Of a stretch of 64,000 nucleotides of DNA, positions 19,615 to 30,922 are shown in pieces (position 1 is the stretch's first letter; the number at the start of each line of letters is the position of its first letter). Both the position numbers and the translations under genes were made by a program. The DNA is taken from the NCBI RefSeq assembly GCF_007678255.1, contig NZ_VEED01000001.1:558001-622000 (forward strand). Direction: 5' to 3'. The stretch comes from Bacillus sp. X1(2014) (GTDB lineage: Bacteria; Bacillota; Bacilli; Bacillales_B; DSM-18226). The notes under the pieces are model-generated. The model saw nothing but the letters and a program-made list of their open reading frames with translations, did no database searches and had not been told where the DNA came from.

Positions 19615-20127
19615 TTAATAATGCATTAATGTTAAAACATCATAACCATCAAGTTTTTGTCTGCCTTCTAAATAGCTTAACTCAACTAGGAAAGCGATAC
19701 CGGCAACTACACCGCCAAGCTGCTCCACTAATTGAATCGTAGCATCAATTGTTCCACCAGTGGCTAACAAATCATCCGTGATAAGGACGCGTTGCCCAGG
19801 CTTAATCGCATCTTTATGGATGGTTAGAATATCTTTCCCATATTCAAGACCATAACCTACCTTAATGGTTTCTCTAGGAAGCTTTCCTTCTTTACGAACA
19901 GGGGCAAAGCCAATACCTAAGGCATAAGCCACAGGACAGCCAATAATGAAACCACGGGCTTCAGGTCCAACGATAATATCTATCTTACGTTCTTTGGCAT
20001 AAGCAACGATTTGGTCAGTTGCATATTTATATGCTTCACCATTATTCATTAAAGGAGTAATATCTTTAAATTTAATTCCTTCTTTTGGCCAGTCAGGCAC
20101 AATTGTAATAAATTCCTTTAAGTCCAT
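19615..20127 (-). CDS. apt: Adenine phosphoribosyltransferase
   Basis: A 170-residue type I phosphoribosyltransferase of purine salvage, converting adenine and PRPP to AMP. The PRPP loop is [13 protein letters not shown] (about 123-135), and the family motif [10 protein letters not shown] is near 58-67. The ATG is preceded by GAGGAGG within the end of recJ, with which it overlaps by 10 bases, so the two are translationally coupled. Confidence 0.97.
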   Translation of the reverse strand: MDLKEFITIVPDWPKEGIKFKDITPLMNNGEAYKYATDQIVAYAKERKIDIIVGPEARGFIIGCPVAYALGIGFAPVRKEGKLPRETIKVGYGLEYGKDILTIHKDAIKPGQRVLITDDLLATGGTIDATIQLVEQLGGVVAGIAFLVELSYLEGRQKLDGYDVLTLMHY

Positions 20128-22481
20128 TCTGTAATTGCCTCCTCAAATTCAACCGACTCTTGAATTGCTTGGTCGAACCAGCCTTTTAATTCTTGAAAGG
20201 ACGAAAACAATAACTCTCTTTCAAGTTCATATTGTGCTTGTTTTAACTGATAGGTTCGAGAGTCCGTTAAGTCACGCTTTTGCGCTCCAGTTTTTAAAGT
20301 GATAAATCCATTGTTTATTGTAACAAAATCTAGGTCAGAAAACACCTTTGACATAAAGTTAATGGTTTCCTGTGACCAACCGCGGTGTTTAGCAAGGTCA
20401 TCACCATTACGTTTAAGATCAATCGGCCCCTTCTTTAAGAGGAAAGCATAGAACCATTTAAAATGATCACGCGTCGGAACCGTGCTGAAGAAATCACTAG
20501 ATTCTTTATAAAAATAAGCATAAATCCTCGCAGGCTGTTTTCCTTTAAATAAAACCTTGAGAATCTCTTTCGATGATGGAAAATCAACCAGAACAATATT
20601 CGCCTTTTTCGCATCCAAAGACTTTGCTGCCTCTATATCCTGAATTAGGATGGTCTCGGCCATCAAATTGGGGTTTATTTTTCCAAGATGCTCTTCATTA
20701 AAGATAATAAATTTCCGGTTTTCTGCTGGGACTGTATTTGAAAGACTGTTGATTCGCTTTTGTCCTCGATAATCAAATAATTGCCAGGACTCTACTGCGA
20801 TATCATGGATAAAAATTTGTGGTTTACGTATATTGTTCCATTCGTTGACAGATAATTCTCCAATTAATGAAATTTTTGATGCAGGTGAGATATGGTCCAC
20901 CAAGTGGCCTAACCCAAACCCGACCCCATCCAGATTTGCATCCTTTTCTTTTACAAGGAGCTTTAAATGGTTTTGATCACTGCCAATTTTTCTGATACTT
21001 GTAATATCAACATTATTTATTAAAACCTTTGGCTTTGGGTTGTCCATACCAAAAGGAGCTAAAAGACTCATCTCATCTAATGATGATAAACTAACATGCT
21101 CAAGTTGAATTTCCTCATCAAGATAGGTCACCGGAATAAAATCTTCATCGGTAAGCTGCTCTTCTGCCAGTGTATTTAACCGTCTGCGAAGTTCAGCAAC
21201 ATCTTCTAGTTTTAAGGTCATTCCAGCTGCCATTGGATGCCCGCCAAAGTGAGGCAGAATGTCACGGCAGGTTGATAAATTCTTAAAGAGATCAAATCCA
21301 GCAATACTACGGGCAGAACCCTTAGCTACTCCCTTTTCCGGGTCAAAATTTAAAACAATCACCGGCCGGTAATACTTTTCAACCAGTCTGGAGGCAACAA
21401 TACCTATGACACCAGCATTCCAGCCTTCCTTTCCAATGACAAGAACCTTATTGGTATCAATTGGGAAGTGTGTTTCAACCTCGTCCATCGCCTCTGTCGT
21501 AATTGCATTAACAATTGACTGTCTTGACTTATTTAGGTCATCCATTTCCGCTGCCAAGGTCTCTGCCTCAATTGGGTCATCCGTTAAGATTAGCTGGACG
21601 GCAAGGTCAGCATCTTCTAAACGGCCTACAGCGTTAATCCTTGGAGCAAGAGTAAAACCAATCGTTTCTTCATTTATTGACAGAGGATCGACCCCTGCCA
21701 GTTTTAAAATGGCTTTCAGGCCAATATTTTTGGTTGTTTTTAACTTTTCAAGTCCTTTTTTTGCAATCAGTCGATTCTCATCTTTTAGAGAGACTAAATC
21801 AGCAATCGTTCCTATCACAGCAATTTCTAACAAATGCTCTGGTACTTCTCCATAGAGGGCATGGGCTAATTTAAAGGCTACACCTACTCCAGCCAGCTCA
21901 CGAAACGGATAAGTACTATCAGGGAGCTTTGGATGAATTATTGCAAGTGCCGTTGGTAATACCGGACCTGGCTCATGGTGATCAGTAATAATTAAATCCA
22001 ATCCAATCTCTTCGGCAATGGCTGCCTCATGGACAGCCGATATTCCAGTATCCACAGTAATAATCAATTTTATTCCATTTTCCGCAGCATGCCGGAATGC
22101 AGTCTCATTCGGACCATATCCTTCCGTGAAACGGTTAGGGATATAAAATTGAACATTGGCACCAAGGTCTCGAAGCGTAATCATTAATACAGATGTACTG
22201 CTTACTCCATCCGCATCATAATCACCGAAAATAAGAATCGGCTCTTGTTGTTCAATGGCTTGACGAATTCTATTAACTGCTATGTCCATCCCTTTTAAAA
22301 GAAAAGGATCGTGAAACTCTTCCTTTCCAAATAAAAAATACCGCGCTGATTCAACGGTATCAAAGCCACGGTTAACAAGCAGTGAAGCGACAAGAGGCGT
22401 AATTTTTAATTCAGTTTCAAGCTTTTTAATAAGTTGCTCATCGGATTTCCGAACAATCCATCTAGTTTTCGAACTTAACAT
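20118..22481 (-). CDS. recJ: Single-stranded-DNA-specific exonuclease RecJ
   Basis: A 787-residue 5'-3' ssDNA exonuclease of the DHH superfamily, used in recombination and mismatch repair. Visible motifs are [11 protein letters not shown] (motif I), TVDTGIS (motif II), ITDHHEPG (the DHH motif III) and the DHHA1 motif GGHPMAAG near 400. A roughly 200-residue C-terminal extension is typical of Firmicute RecJ. ATG 22481 is preferred to the GTG at 22493: GAGGGGTG lies nine bases before it and would overlap the GTG. It is upstream of, and overlaps, apt. Confidence 0.95.
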   Translation of the reverse strand: MLSSKTRWIVRKSDEQLIKKLETELKITPLVASLLVNRGFDTVESARYFLFGKEEFHDPFLLKGMDIAVNRIRQAIEQQEPILIFGDYDADGVSSTSVLMITLRDLGANVQFYIPNRFTEGYGPNETAFRHAAENGIKLIITVDTGISAVHEAAIAEEIGLDLIITDHHEPGPVLPTALAIIHPKLPDSTYPFRELAGVGVAFKLAHALYGEVPEHLLEIAVIGTIADLVSLKDENRLIAKKGLEKLKTTKNIGLKAILKLAGVDPLSINEETIGFTLAPRINAVGRLEDADLAVQLILTDDPIEAETLAAEMDDLNKSRQSIVNAITTEAMDEVETHFPIDTNKVLVIGKEGWNAGVIGIVASRLVEKYYRPVIVLNFDPEKGVAKGSARSIAGFDLFKNLSTCRDILPHFGGHPMAAGMTLKLEDVAELRRRLNTLAEEQLTDEDFIPVTYLDEEIQLEHVSLSSLDEMSLLAPFGMDNPKPKVLINNVDITSIRKIGSDQNHLKLLVKEKDANLDGVGFGLGHLVDHISPASKISLIGELSVNEWNNIRKPQIFIHDIAVESWQLFDYRGQKRINSLSNTVPAENRKFIIFNEEHLGKINPNLMAETILIQDIEAAKSLDAKKANIVLVDFPSSKEILKVLFKGKQPARIYAYFYKESSDFFSTVPTRDHFKWFYAFLLKKGPIDLKRNGDDLAKHRGWSQETINFMSKVFSDLDFVTINNGFITLKTGAQKRDLTDSRTYQLKQAQYELERELLFSSFQELKGWFDQAIQESVEFEEAITEWT

Positions 22482-22545
22482 GTGTATGTTCACCCCTCAG
22501 ACTTTCTCATTATACAGGACTGCAGAACAGGATTCAATCAAAAGA

Positions 22546-22569
22546 AAAACCGCAGAGGGTCTGCGGTTT
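22546..22569 (-). terminator. Terminator of secDF
   Basis: AAACCGCAGA / TCTGCGGTTT with a 3-base loop. The minus strand continues TTTTTC. It lies between secDF and recJ. Confidence 0.85.
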
Positions 22570-22580
22570 GTTTCGAAAAC

Positions 22581-24845
22581 TTACACTTGTGGTTGATCAG
22601 AATATTTTCTTTTTTCTTTTACCGTTTTAATAACGCCCTTCTTCTTCAGTTCTTTACATTTCATAACATACCATAAAGAACCTGCGACAAAGACGGAAGA
22701 GTACACACCAACAATTAATCCAACAAATAAAGCGATGGAGAAGTTAAAAATCGACGGGCTTCCAAAAATCATTAAGCATACTACCGTAATAAGGACGGTT
22801 AAAACAGTATTAAATGACCGAGTTAATGTTTGACGAATACTTACATTTACCACATCAGCAATATCCTGAACTGTTTTAAGCCGTTTTTTCTTTTGCATAT
22901 TCTCACGAACTCTATCGAAAGTAACAATCGTATCATGGTTTGAGTACCCAATAATAGTTAAAATCGCTGCGATAAAGTTTAAATCTACTTCTAGTCTTGT
23001 AATACTAAAAATAGCAATCATAAAGAAGGCATCGTGAAGGATGGCCGCAATCGCTGCGATTGCCATATATGCTTCAAATCGAATCGAAACGTAGAGAATA
23101 ATACCGATTGATGCAAACAAGACAGCAAAAAAGGCATTTTTCGCTAATTCTTTTCCAACAGTAGGAGAAACAGTGCTAACATTCGGCTCATAGCCAAATT
23201 GCTTTTTAAAATCTGCTTTTAAAGTGGCAATTTCATTTTTTGACAGTACCCCAATCATTCGGACTGCCCCAATTTCCTTTTTATCACCAGAAATGACAAC
23301 ATCATCTGGTGTTAAATTTAGTTTAGTAAAAGCATTTTCAACTTGAGCAGTTGTTAAAGGTGTTTTTGATTGAACCTCTACACGTGTACCACTTGAAAAA
23401 TCAATTCCCAAATTCATACGGAAAATAGAAATAGCAATAATTCCCGCAACAATGAGAACTCCCGATAGGATGAATACTTTATTCCTAAGTTTAACAAAAT
23501 CAATTTTATCAAATCTAGTCGGCAGTTCGGTTGTATCTACATTTTCATTAATAGATCTAATTTGGGACTTGCGTACAGCAAACCATCCTGGTTTGTTATT
23601 TAATAAACCACTGTGGACGCATAACCCTAGTAACAGCCTTGCACCATAAACATTGGTAAGAAAGCTCATAAGTACACTCACAAGTAACATAGTTGCAAAG
23701 CCTTTTACAGAACTTGTCCCGTAAAAGAATAAAACACCCGCTGTTAACATTGTCGTTAAGTTTGCGTCAAAAATGGCTGTAAATGCATGTTGCTCACCAG
23801 CTTGGAATGCAGATTTAATGCTTCTGCCTACCTTTAGTTCTTCTCTAATCCGTTCATAAGTAATAATATTGGCATCAACTGCCATACCGATTCCTAGAAT
23901 AATCGCGGCAATTCCCGGCAAAGTAAGAACACCATTCATCCAATCGAAAATTAATAAAACTAGATAAGTAAAAATAGTTAATGTAACGGTTGCAATAAGT
24001 CCTGGAAAACGATAATAGAAAATCATAAACAGATAAATAATAATGACACCAATGATTCCAGCTATAACCGTTTCATTTAATGCCTGTTCCCCGAACTTAG
24101 CCCCAACAGAAGTGGAGTATACCTCATCAAGCTTAACTGGTAACGACCCAGCATTTAAGAGCGAAGCCAAAGTTTGTGATTCTTCAGTTGTGAAACTACC
24201 AACGATCGAAACGGTGTTTTGATTAAAAATTTGTTTTACTGTTGGTGCTGATAAGTATTTTGGGTTTTCTTTTGTTACTTCCTCTTTAAAAGAGTCTTTT
24301 CCTTCTTGAAAATCAAGCCAAATAACAAGGACATTATTTGGTGCCATATTCATAATTTGTTCGGACACCTTACGGAATTTATCTGCACTCTTTAATGTAA
24401 GGGAAACGCTTGGGGCTCCATTTTCATCAAAGGTTTGCTTAGCACCGCCTTGTTTTAAGTCAGAGCCATCCATCATCAATTTATCATTAGCATCTCGGAA
24501 AGTTAGATTTGCCTGGGTAGATAAAATCTCACGTGCTTGATTTTGATCGGTAACCCCAGCTAGTTGAACACGAATCCGGTTATTCCCTTCAATTTGAATA
24601 TTCGGTTCGCTTACACCAAGGACATTGATCCGTCTGTCAAGTGCTTCAGCTGTGCTAGCCATTACTTCTTTATCAATTTTTTGTCCTTTTTTCGCTGGTT
24701 TAACATCGTACAAGACCTCAAATCCACCTTGCAGGTCTAGACCGAGTTTAATATTGTTTAATATGTTCTTGGTAGTTGCTCCCATTGTGCTTCCGATAAT
24801 TAGGACCACAAGCAAGAAAGCAACGATTCTACTACGCTTTACCAT
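22581..24845 (-). CDS. secDF: Fused protein translocase subunit SecDF
   Basis: A 754-residue RND-type membrane protein in which SecD and SecF are one chain, as in B. subtilis. It uses the proton gradient to help complete Sec export. The SecD half has an N-terminal transmembrane segment (about 7-28), the P1 domain, then five segments from about 265 (including GIAAIILGIGMAVDANIITYERI). The SecF half starts near 450 and has its own periplasmic-type loop and five segments, including FIAAILTIIGYSNHDTIVTFDRVREN, the conserved D4 motif. AAGGAGG precedes the ATG. Confidence 0.96.
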   Translation of the reverse strand: MVKRSRIVAFLLVVLIIGSTMGATTKNILNNIKLGLDLQGGFEVLYDVKPAKKGQKIDKEVMASTAEALDRRINVLGVSEPNIQIEGNNRIRVQLAGVTDQNQAREILSTQANLTFRDANDKLMMDGSDLKQGGAKQTFDENGAPSVSLTLKSADKFRKVSEQIMNMAPNNVLVIWLDFQEGKDSFKEEVTKENPKYLSAPTVKQIFNQNTVSIVGSFTTEESQTLASLLNAGSLPVKLDEVYSTSVGAKFGEQALNETVIAGIIGVIIIYLFMIFYYRFPGLIATVTLTIFTYLVLLIFDWMNGVLTLPGIAAIILGIGMAVDANIITYERIREELKVGRSIKSAFQAGEQHAFTAIFDANLTTMLTAGVLFFYGTSSVKGFATMLLVSVLMSFLTNVYGARLLLGLCVHSGLLNNKPGWFAVRKSQIRSINENVDTTELPTRFDKIDFVKLRNKVFILSGVLIVAGIIAISIFRMNLGIDFSSGTRVEVQSKTPLTTAQVENAFTKLNLTPDDVVISGDKKEIGAVRMIGVLSKNEIATLKADFKKQFGYEPNVSTVSPTVGKELAKNAFFAVLFASIGIILYVSIRFEAYMAIAAIAAILHDAFFMIAIFSITRLEVDLNFIAAILTIIGYSNHDTIVTFDRVRENMQKKKRLKTVQDIADVVNVSIRQTLTRSFNTVLTVLITVVCLMIFGSPSIFNFSIALFVGLIVGVYSSVFVAGSLWYVMKCKELKKKGVIKTVKEKRKYSDQPQV

Positions 24846-24924
24846 TATGTATTGTTCCTCCTTAATGCATGTGCATCAGCACTGTACCCCGTCTCATCCT
24901 TATGTAAAAATAAGAAAAAAGTCA

Positions 24925-24945
24925 CTTCCTTCATTATGAAAGAAG
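24925..24945 (-). terminator. Terminator of comN
   Basis: CTTCTTTCA / TGAAGGAAG hairpin (one G-T pair) followed on the minus strand by TGACTTTTTTC. Confidence 0.7.
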
Positions 24946-24992
24946 ATGGATTGGCTGTCAATTTACAATAATATCAAAAATATATAGTATTT

Positions 24993-25289
24993 CTATTTTA
25001 ACAGTTCCTTTAATTCATCCTCATCATGAATGGAGAACTCAGAAGCTTTATAGGCCTCTATTGTCGCGAAATTGAGATAATCACTTGCTTTAACAGACAG
25101 TATTTCTTGGATTATTTCGTACAGTTTCATATCTTCCTTGATTTTTTTCCACTTTTTCTTAATTAAAAAATCCCAAAGTTCCTGCTCTGATACCGAATCA
25201 AGCCCTAGCAGCTGAAACTCTAAAAGTTTACTCGCTACGGCCGGCTGGACCTGGGGGCGAAAATGTTCGAATCTGTGACTTTCATCCAT
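24993..25289 (-). CDS. comN: Post-transcriptional regulator ComN
   Basis: A 98-residue protein of the ComN family, between secDF and spoVB exactly as in B. subtilis (yrzD/comN, same length). In B. subtilis it affects late competence (comE mRNA accumulation) and interacts with DivIVA at the division site. The sequence is mostly helical, with the family-typical 'LLGLDSVSEQELWDFL' and 'LYEIIQEILSVKASDYLNFATIEAYK' blocks. AAGGAGG precedes the ATG. It has no membrane segment or known catalytic motif. Confidence 0.9.
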   Translation of the reverse strand: MDESHRFEHFRPQVQPAVASKLLEFQLLGLDSVSEQELWDFLIKKKWKKIKEDMKLYEIIQEILSVKASDYLNFATIEAYKASEFSIHDEDELKELLK

Positions 25290-25427
25290 TACGACTGCCT
25301 CCTTGGAAAATCTCCCCTTTAATTGAACCTTGCCAAAAAGCTGTTACAACTTGTCATGCTTTGTCCACCCTTACGCATATAGTTAATTGTATATGAATTC
25401 TTCTTATTTGAGAAGGTGGGAATCCGC

Positions 25428-26975
25428 ATGTCGAAGTTTTTAAAAGGGACCTTTATCCTATTAATCGCAGGCCTTATCACAAGAGTCCTTGGTTTCATAA
25501 ATCGAATTGTTATAGCTCGAAGTATAGGAGAAGAAGGCGTGGGCCTTTACATGATGGCGTTTCCTACTTTTATCCTTGTAGTGACGCTTACTCAGATGGG
25601 ACTGCCTGTGGCTATTTCAAAAAATGTAGCTGAGGCAGAAGCGAAAGGAAATTTTGCAGAGATTAAAAAAATTCTTGTTGTTTCCTTGGCGATAACGATT
25701 TCACTATCCCTTATTTTTACCCCAGCACTATTATTACTTGCACCACTGCTATCGAAAACATTGTTTACGGACCCACGGACCTTTTATCCTTTAATTGCCA
25801 TAGCTCCAGTCGTTCCCGTGATTGCTATTTCCTCAGTGCTAAGAGGGTACTTTCAAGGAAGACAACAGATGCGTCCATCTGCAATCTCACAAATTTTAGA
25901 ACAATTCGTACGTATTTCCTTGATAGCCGTGATGACAAAAGCGTTTCTACCATATGGAATTGAATATGCAGCCGCTGCTGCCATGATTGCTTCGGTGATC
26001 GGTGAACTTGTCTCACTTATTTATTTAATGACTACCTTTAAATTAAAAAAACGTTTTAGACTCCGAAAAAAATTCTTTCAATTTGTTCATAGTGGGAAAC
26101 AAACATTTAAAGAATTAATGGATATTGCCCTGCCGACCATGGGAAGCCGGATGATTGGGTCAGTGGCATGGTTTTTTGAACCAATTGTTGTGGTTCATAG
26201 CTTAGCCCTTGCAGGTGTCGTTACCGTCGAAGCCACCAAACAATATGGTGCCTTAACCGGTTTTGCCATGCCGCTATTGATGTTACCGTCTTTCATCACT
26301 TTTTCATTAGCCACTTCACTCGTCCCTGCGATTAGTGAAGCCAATACCCAAAACAACAAAAAATTAATTGAATACCGATTACAGCAGGCTTTAAGGTTTG
26401 CCTTCTTATCCGGTGGATTGGCCGTTGTTGTTCTCTACGTATTGGCTGACCCGTTAATGCAACTTATGTACGGCTCAGCAAAGGGCTCTTATTTCATCCG
26501 TTTAATGGCTCCTTTCTTCCTATTCTATTACTATCAAGGACCATTACAGGCAGTATTGCAGGCATTGAATCTTGCCCGGGCAGCTATGATTAATAGCTTG
26601 ATTGGTGCTATAGTTAAAACAGCAGTCATCTTTTTACTAGCATCCCAAGCCTCCTTTGGTATTAATGGGGTAGCAATAGGGATTCTCGTCGGCTTTGTTT
26701 TAGTGACTGTTCTTCACTTTGCCACTGTACTAAAAAAGATTTCCTTTTCCTTTTATGTTCGCGATTATATAAAGGGATTCCTAGTTATGGGCGGGTCTGG
26801 ATGGCTTGGTTATTGGATATTTGCCCACCTATTTCTAAATGAAGCGTTAACTATAAGAGTCCTATTATCATTGCTAGCCATGGCCATTTCCTATATCGCT
26901 TTGGTACTTATTTTAGGTCTAATTAAAAGGGATGAATTAAAACGGATTCCTTGGATTGGAAACTTATTTGCTTAA
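25428..26975 (+). CDS. spoVB: Stage V sporulation protein B (MOP-superfamily flippase)
   Basis: A 515-residue polytopic membrane protein with about 14 hydrophobic segments, of the polysaccharide/lipid flippase (MATE-like, MurJ-related) family. It starts MSKFLKGTFILLIAGLITRVLGFINRI, typical of SpoVB. In B. subtilis it is needed for spore cortex peptidoglycan synthesis, presumably moving lipid II or a related lipid across the outer forespore membrane. ATG 25428 follows AGAAGGTGG at normal spacing; the upstream in-frame GTG overlaps that site. It is divergent from comN and is closed by the terminator at 26982. Confidence 0.95.
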   Translation: MSKFLKGTFILLIAGLITRVLGFINRIVIARSIGEEGVGLYMMAFPTFILVVTLTQMGLPVAISKNVAEAEAKGNFAEIKKILVVSLAITISLSLIFTPALLLLAPLLSKTLFTDPRTFYPLIAIAPVVPVIAISSVLRGYFQGRQQMRPSAISQILEQFVRISLIAVMTKAFLPYGIEYAAAAAMIASVIGELVSLIYLMTTFKLKKRFRLRKKFFQFVHSGKQTFKELMDIALPTMGSRMIGSVAWFFEPIVVVHSLALAGVVTVEATKQYGALTGFAMPLLMLPSFITFSLATSLVPAISEANTQNNKKLIEYRLQQALRFAFLSGGLAVVVLYVLADPLMQLMYGSAKGSYFIRLMAPFFLFYYYQGPLQAVLQALNLARAAMINSLIGAIVKTAVIFLLASQASFGINGVAIGILVGFVLVTVLHFATVLKKISFSFYVRDYIKGFLVMGGSGWLGYWIFAHLFLNEALTIRVLLSLLAMAISYIALVLILGLIKRDELKRIPWIGNLFA

Positions 26976-26981
26976 AGAAAT

Positions 26982-27003
26982 AAGACACGCACGCGCGTGT
27001 CTT
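26982..27003. terminator. Bidirectional terminator between spoVB and the DUF421 gene
   Basis: AAGACACGC / GCGTGTCTT hairpin with a 4-base loop between converging genes. Flanking T tracts are short. Confidence 0.75.
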
Positions 27004-27007
27004 TTGT

Positions 27008-27667
27008 TCATTCATCCTTTAAATCGATAAAGAACTTTCCATTTTCATAGCTGCAAAATGAGATCTTCTTAACATCCCGATAACCCTGTTTTTTCAACTC
27101 CTGGCGCAGCCAGAGATTTGTTTTATTTATTCTAATTAAATTTTCATCATCAATATTTCCATCTAGTATTAAAGGGATTGTAATATCACCTTGCTGAGAT
27201 TCTGCGTTATCATTCTTTAACTTTTCAATGACGGACAAACTACCGGAGGATTCAAGAATTGCAAACTCAACGTCAGCAATACTGCGAATGTCCTTTTCAC
27301 GGAGCTGTGTCATTAAATCATCAAAATTGTACCGTTGCTTCCGCATCGCCTTCTCATCAATTTTCCCCCGGTTAATAATAATGCTTGGCTGTCCATCAAT
27401 GAGATTACGAAATTTTTTACTTTTTAAAGAAATAATGGCAAACAATATTTGAATTATCATCAATACTACCATGGGGAGTATCGTATGAAATAATGTTGTT
27501 TCTGGTTTTTCAATTGCCACGACAGCCAACTCACCAATCATAATGAAAACCACAAGATCTAATATACTTAATTCCCCAATTTCCCGTTTCCCCATCACAC
27601 GAAAAATGATTAGGATTAAGGCATAGAATAATAGCGTTCGTAAACCGATCGTTACATAATTATCCAC
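27008..27667 (-). CDS. yrbG: DUF421 membrane protein, YrbG/YetF type
   Basis: A 219-residue protein with three N-terminal membrane segments (about 6-24, 33-50 and 57-78), including the family motif FRVMGKREIGELSILDLVVFI, and a cytosolic or matrix-facing C-terminal domain (GQPSIIINRGKI...DLMTQLREKDI) of the YcaP/YetF type. It starts at GTG 27667 with AAAGGGG seven bases upstream. The frame extends to a TTG at 27754 but has no ribosome binding site there. Relatives in B. subtilis occur in spore and cell membranes (the SpoVA-associated and YetF families); no biochemical role is established. It sits beside spoVB, as in B. subtilis. Confidence 0.88.
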   Translation of the reverse strand: MDNYVTIGLRTLLFYALILIIFRVMGKREIGELSILDLVVFIMIGELAVVAIEKPETTLFHTILPMVVLMIIQILFAIISLKSKKFRNLIDGQPSIIINRGKIDEKAMRKQRYNFDDLMTQLREKDIRSIADVEFAILESSGSLSVIEKLKNDNAESQQGDITIPLILDGNIDDENLIRINKTNLWLRQELKKQGYRDVKKISFCSYENGKFFIDLKDE

Positions 27668-27896
27668 AACTGTCGCCCCTTTATTTACATTCCATTGTAT
27701 TGTTTGCAATATTAGATAAAAAATGAGCGGAATAAACTGCCAATAATATCTCAATCGTGAAAAAGGAACTAAATTTTAATTCTACTTTTCCTCTTGTACG
27801 AATACGCTTGTACTAGGAAGAAACTTATTAAGGGGCCGGCACTAAAGCGTTTATATAAATGCCAGCCTAGAGGGCAATTGAAGGGGGAGAGTTAAA

Positions 27897-28289
27897 ATCG
27901 AATCGAAAAGCTTTGGCACTTCCATTCTGTACGGATTAATTTTTATTCTCGTTTTTGCTGTAATTAGCAGCCTAATATTTGCGTTTATCCTTAGGTTCAC
28001 GTCTGCACGTGAGGTATCACTCCAATACGTAATTACAGCATTATCATTTATCGGTCTTTTCGGAGGCGGTTTTTTATCTGGAGGAAAAAGAAAAGAAAAG
28101 GGCTGGCTTATTGGGGGAGTGACTGGAATAATCTACTCCGTCATAGTCTTTTTGTTCCAGTACCTAGGATATGATCGCTTGTTTAATGCCGAACAAGTAG
28201 TTTATCATACTTGCTACACTTTAATTGCGATGATGGGTGGTATTTTAGGGGTAAATATTTCTACAAACAATTCTCGAAGATCTGCATAA
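27897..28289 (+). CDS. yrzE: TIGR04086 family membrane protein (YrzE-like), apparent ATC start
   Basis: A 130-residue reading frame encoding a four-segment membrane protein: SILYGLIFILVFAVISSLIF, then segments near YVITALSFIGLFGGGFLSG, GWLIGGVTGIIYSVIVFLF and YTLIAMMGGILGV, ending at TAA 28287-28289. This is the layout of the TIGR04086/YrzE family, found between spoVB-yrbG and yajC in Bacillus. There is no ATG, GTG or TTG between the in-frame stop at 27879 and the first segment. AAGGGGGAG at 27881-27889 lies seven bases before ATC (27897), which reads IESKSFG. Either ATC is the initiator or the sequence holds a point change. Function unknown. Confidence 0.75.
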   Translation: MESKSFGTSILYGLIFILVFAVISSLIFAFILRFTSAREVSLQYVITALSFIGLFGGGFLSGGKRKEKGWLIGGVTGIIYSVIVFLFQYLGYDRLFNAEQVVYHTCYTLIAMMGGILGVNISTNNSRRSA

Positions 28290-28300
28290 TCTAAAAAATA

Positions 28301-28325
28301 AAGGAAGCCGACACGCGGCTTCCTT
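28301..28325. terminator. Bidirectional terminator between the YrzE-like gene and yajC
   Basis: AAGGAAGCCG / CGGCTTCCTT hairpin with a 5-base loop, T tract on the plus strand and A-rich DNA on the other side. Confidence 0.85.
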
Positions 28326-28337
28326 TTTTGTTTGTTA

Positions 28338-28628
28338 TTATTTTGAAAGGTTAACGCTTTCGCCTGCATCAGCAGTGACTTCACGAATAGCATTACGGTC
28401 AAATGTAAGACGGCTTCCGTCTCCACATTTAATAACGGCTTTATTATCATCAATTGAATCTATAAAACCATGTAGTCCACCAATCGTAACGATTTTATCA
28501 CCCTTTTTTAAATCGTTTTGCATTTTCTGAACCGCTTTTTGGCGCTTTTGTTGCGGGCGAATTAATAGGAAATAAAATAACACAAACATTAATATTAATG
28601 GAATGATTGTACCAATTCCTCCAGACAT
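28338..28628 (-). CDS. yajC: Preprotein translocase accessory subunit YajC
   Basis: A 96-residue protein with one N-terminal membrane segment (about 6-23, TIIPLILMFVLFYFLLI) followed by the family signature RPQQKRQK and a small cytosolic domain (GDKIVTIGGLHGFIDSI). It associates with SecDF. GGAGGG precedes the ATG. It is the last gene of the ruvA-ruvB-queA-tgt-yajC unit and ends at a terminator. Confidence 0.95.
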   Translation of the reverse strand: MSGGIGTIIPLILMFVLFYFLLIRPQQKRQKAVQKMQNDLKKGDKIVTIGGLHGFIDSIDDNKAVIKCGDGSRLTFDRNAIREVTADAGESVNLSK

Positions 28629-28657
28629 CCTGTTTCCCTCCTTTCAATAAACATCTA

Positions 28658-29812
<1,155 letters not shown>

Positions 29813-29824
29813 CTAATGCAATCC

Positions 29825-30853
29825 TTAGATGATCAACATCGCATCACCAAAACTAAAAAAACGATACCGCTCAGTAACCGCAGTTTCATAAGCATGTAGA
29901 ACATGTTCTCTGCCTGCTAACGCACTGACAAGCATAATCAAGGTTGATTTTGGCAAATGAAAATTCGTAATCATACCATCAATAGCTTTAAATTCATAGC
30001 CGGGATAAATAAAAATACTTGTCCAGCCGCTACCTTCTATAAAATGTCCATCATTTGCTGAGGCAATGGTTTCAAGGGTGCGTGTGGAGGTTGTCCCTAC
30101 TGAAATTATTCTGCCCCCATTACTCCTAACCTCATTTAGCAGCCGTGCTGTCCCCTCTGTCATCATATAAAATTCAGAGTGCATATCATGCTCTAAGACA
30201 TCGTCTACACTCACAGGACGGAAAGTCCCTAGTCCGACATGGAGGGTAATAAAGGCAATATGGACACCTTTTGCTTTAATCTCTTCTAATAAGCTGTCTG
30301 TAAAATGAAGACCTGCTGTTGGCGCTGCGGCTGAACCAGGTTCACGCGCATACACTGTCTGATACCGATCCCGGTCCTCTAGCTGCTCTTTTATATATGG
30401 TGGGAGCGGCATTTCACCTAACTGGTCAAGCACCTCATAAAAAATGCCTTCATATTTGAATTCTAAGACACGCCCGCCATGGTCCGAAGTTCCAGTGCAA
30501 ACGGCCGTAAGTAATCCATCGCCGAAATCGATTTCGGTTCCTTCTTTTATTCTTTTTGCTGGCTTGACTAGTGTCTCCCAACTATCTCCTTCCAGCTGTT
30601 TCAAGAGTAACACTTCAATTTTGGCACCCGTATCTTTTTTGACACCAAAAAGACGTGCAGGAAGTACCTTTGTATCATTCAAGACAAGGCAGTCTCCTTC
30701 ACGCAAATATTCAATCACATCTTTAAATACTTCATGCTTTATTTCACCGGATTGTTTATCAAGCACCATTAAGCGGCTGTCGGTCCGATTGTGCAATGGT
30801 ACCTGCGCAATTAATTCCTCCGGTAAATGAAAATCAAATAAATCTACCTTCAT
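29825..30853 (-). CDS. queA: S-adenosylmethionine:tRNA ribosyltransferase-isomerase
   Basis: A 342-residue QueA that moves the ribosyl group of SAM to preQ1 in tRNA, giving epoxyqueuosine. The start [17 protein letters not shown] and the motifs [18 protein letters not shown] and [10 protein letters not shown] are family signatures. AGGGTG precedes the ATG. It lies between ruvB and tgt. No preQ1 riboswitch is visible upstream; the gap to ruvB is only 69 bases. Confidence 0.97.
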   Translation of the reverse strand: MKVDLFDFHLPEELIAQVPLHNRTDSRLMVLDKQSGEIKHEVFKDVIEYLREGDCLVLNDTKVLPARLFGVKKDTGAKIEVLLLKQLEGDSWETLVKPAKRIKEGTEIDFGDGLLTAVCTGTSDHGGRVLEFKYEGIFYEVLDQLGEMPLPPYIKEQLEDRDRYQTVYAREPGSAAAPTAGLHFTDSLLEEIKAKGVHIAFITLHVGLGTFRPVSVDDVLEHDMHSEFYMMTEGTARLLNEVRSNGGRIISVGTTSTRTLETIASANDGHFIEGSGWTSIFIYPGYEFKAIDGMITNFHLPKSTLIMLVSALAGREHVLHAYETAVTERYRFFSFGDAMLII

Positions 30854-30922
30854 ATTATGACACCCTAATCTATTTTTTAATAAGAAATGCGAAACCTTCC
30901 ACCGGACAGAGCCTAACGTATG

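Noticed and set aside
27668..27754. N-terminal extension of the DUF421 protein, with an extra hydrophobic segment
   Set aside because: It would need a TTG start without any ribosome binding site, whereas GTG 27667 has one and gives the normal family length.
30854..30922. Possible preQ1 riboswitch or small gene (yrzS-like) between ruvB and queA
   Set aside because: The gap is only 69 bases, lacks the preQ1 aptamer pattern and has no adequate reading frame.
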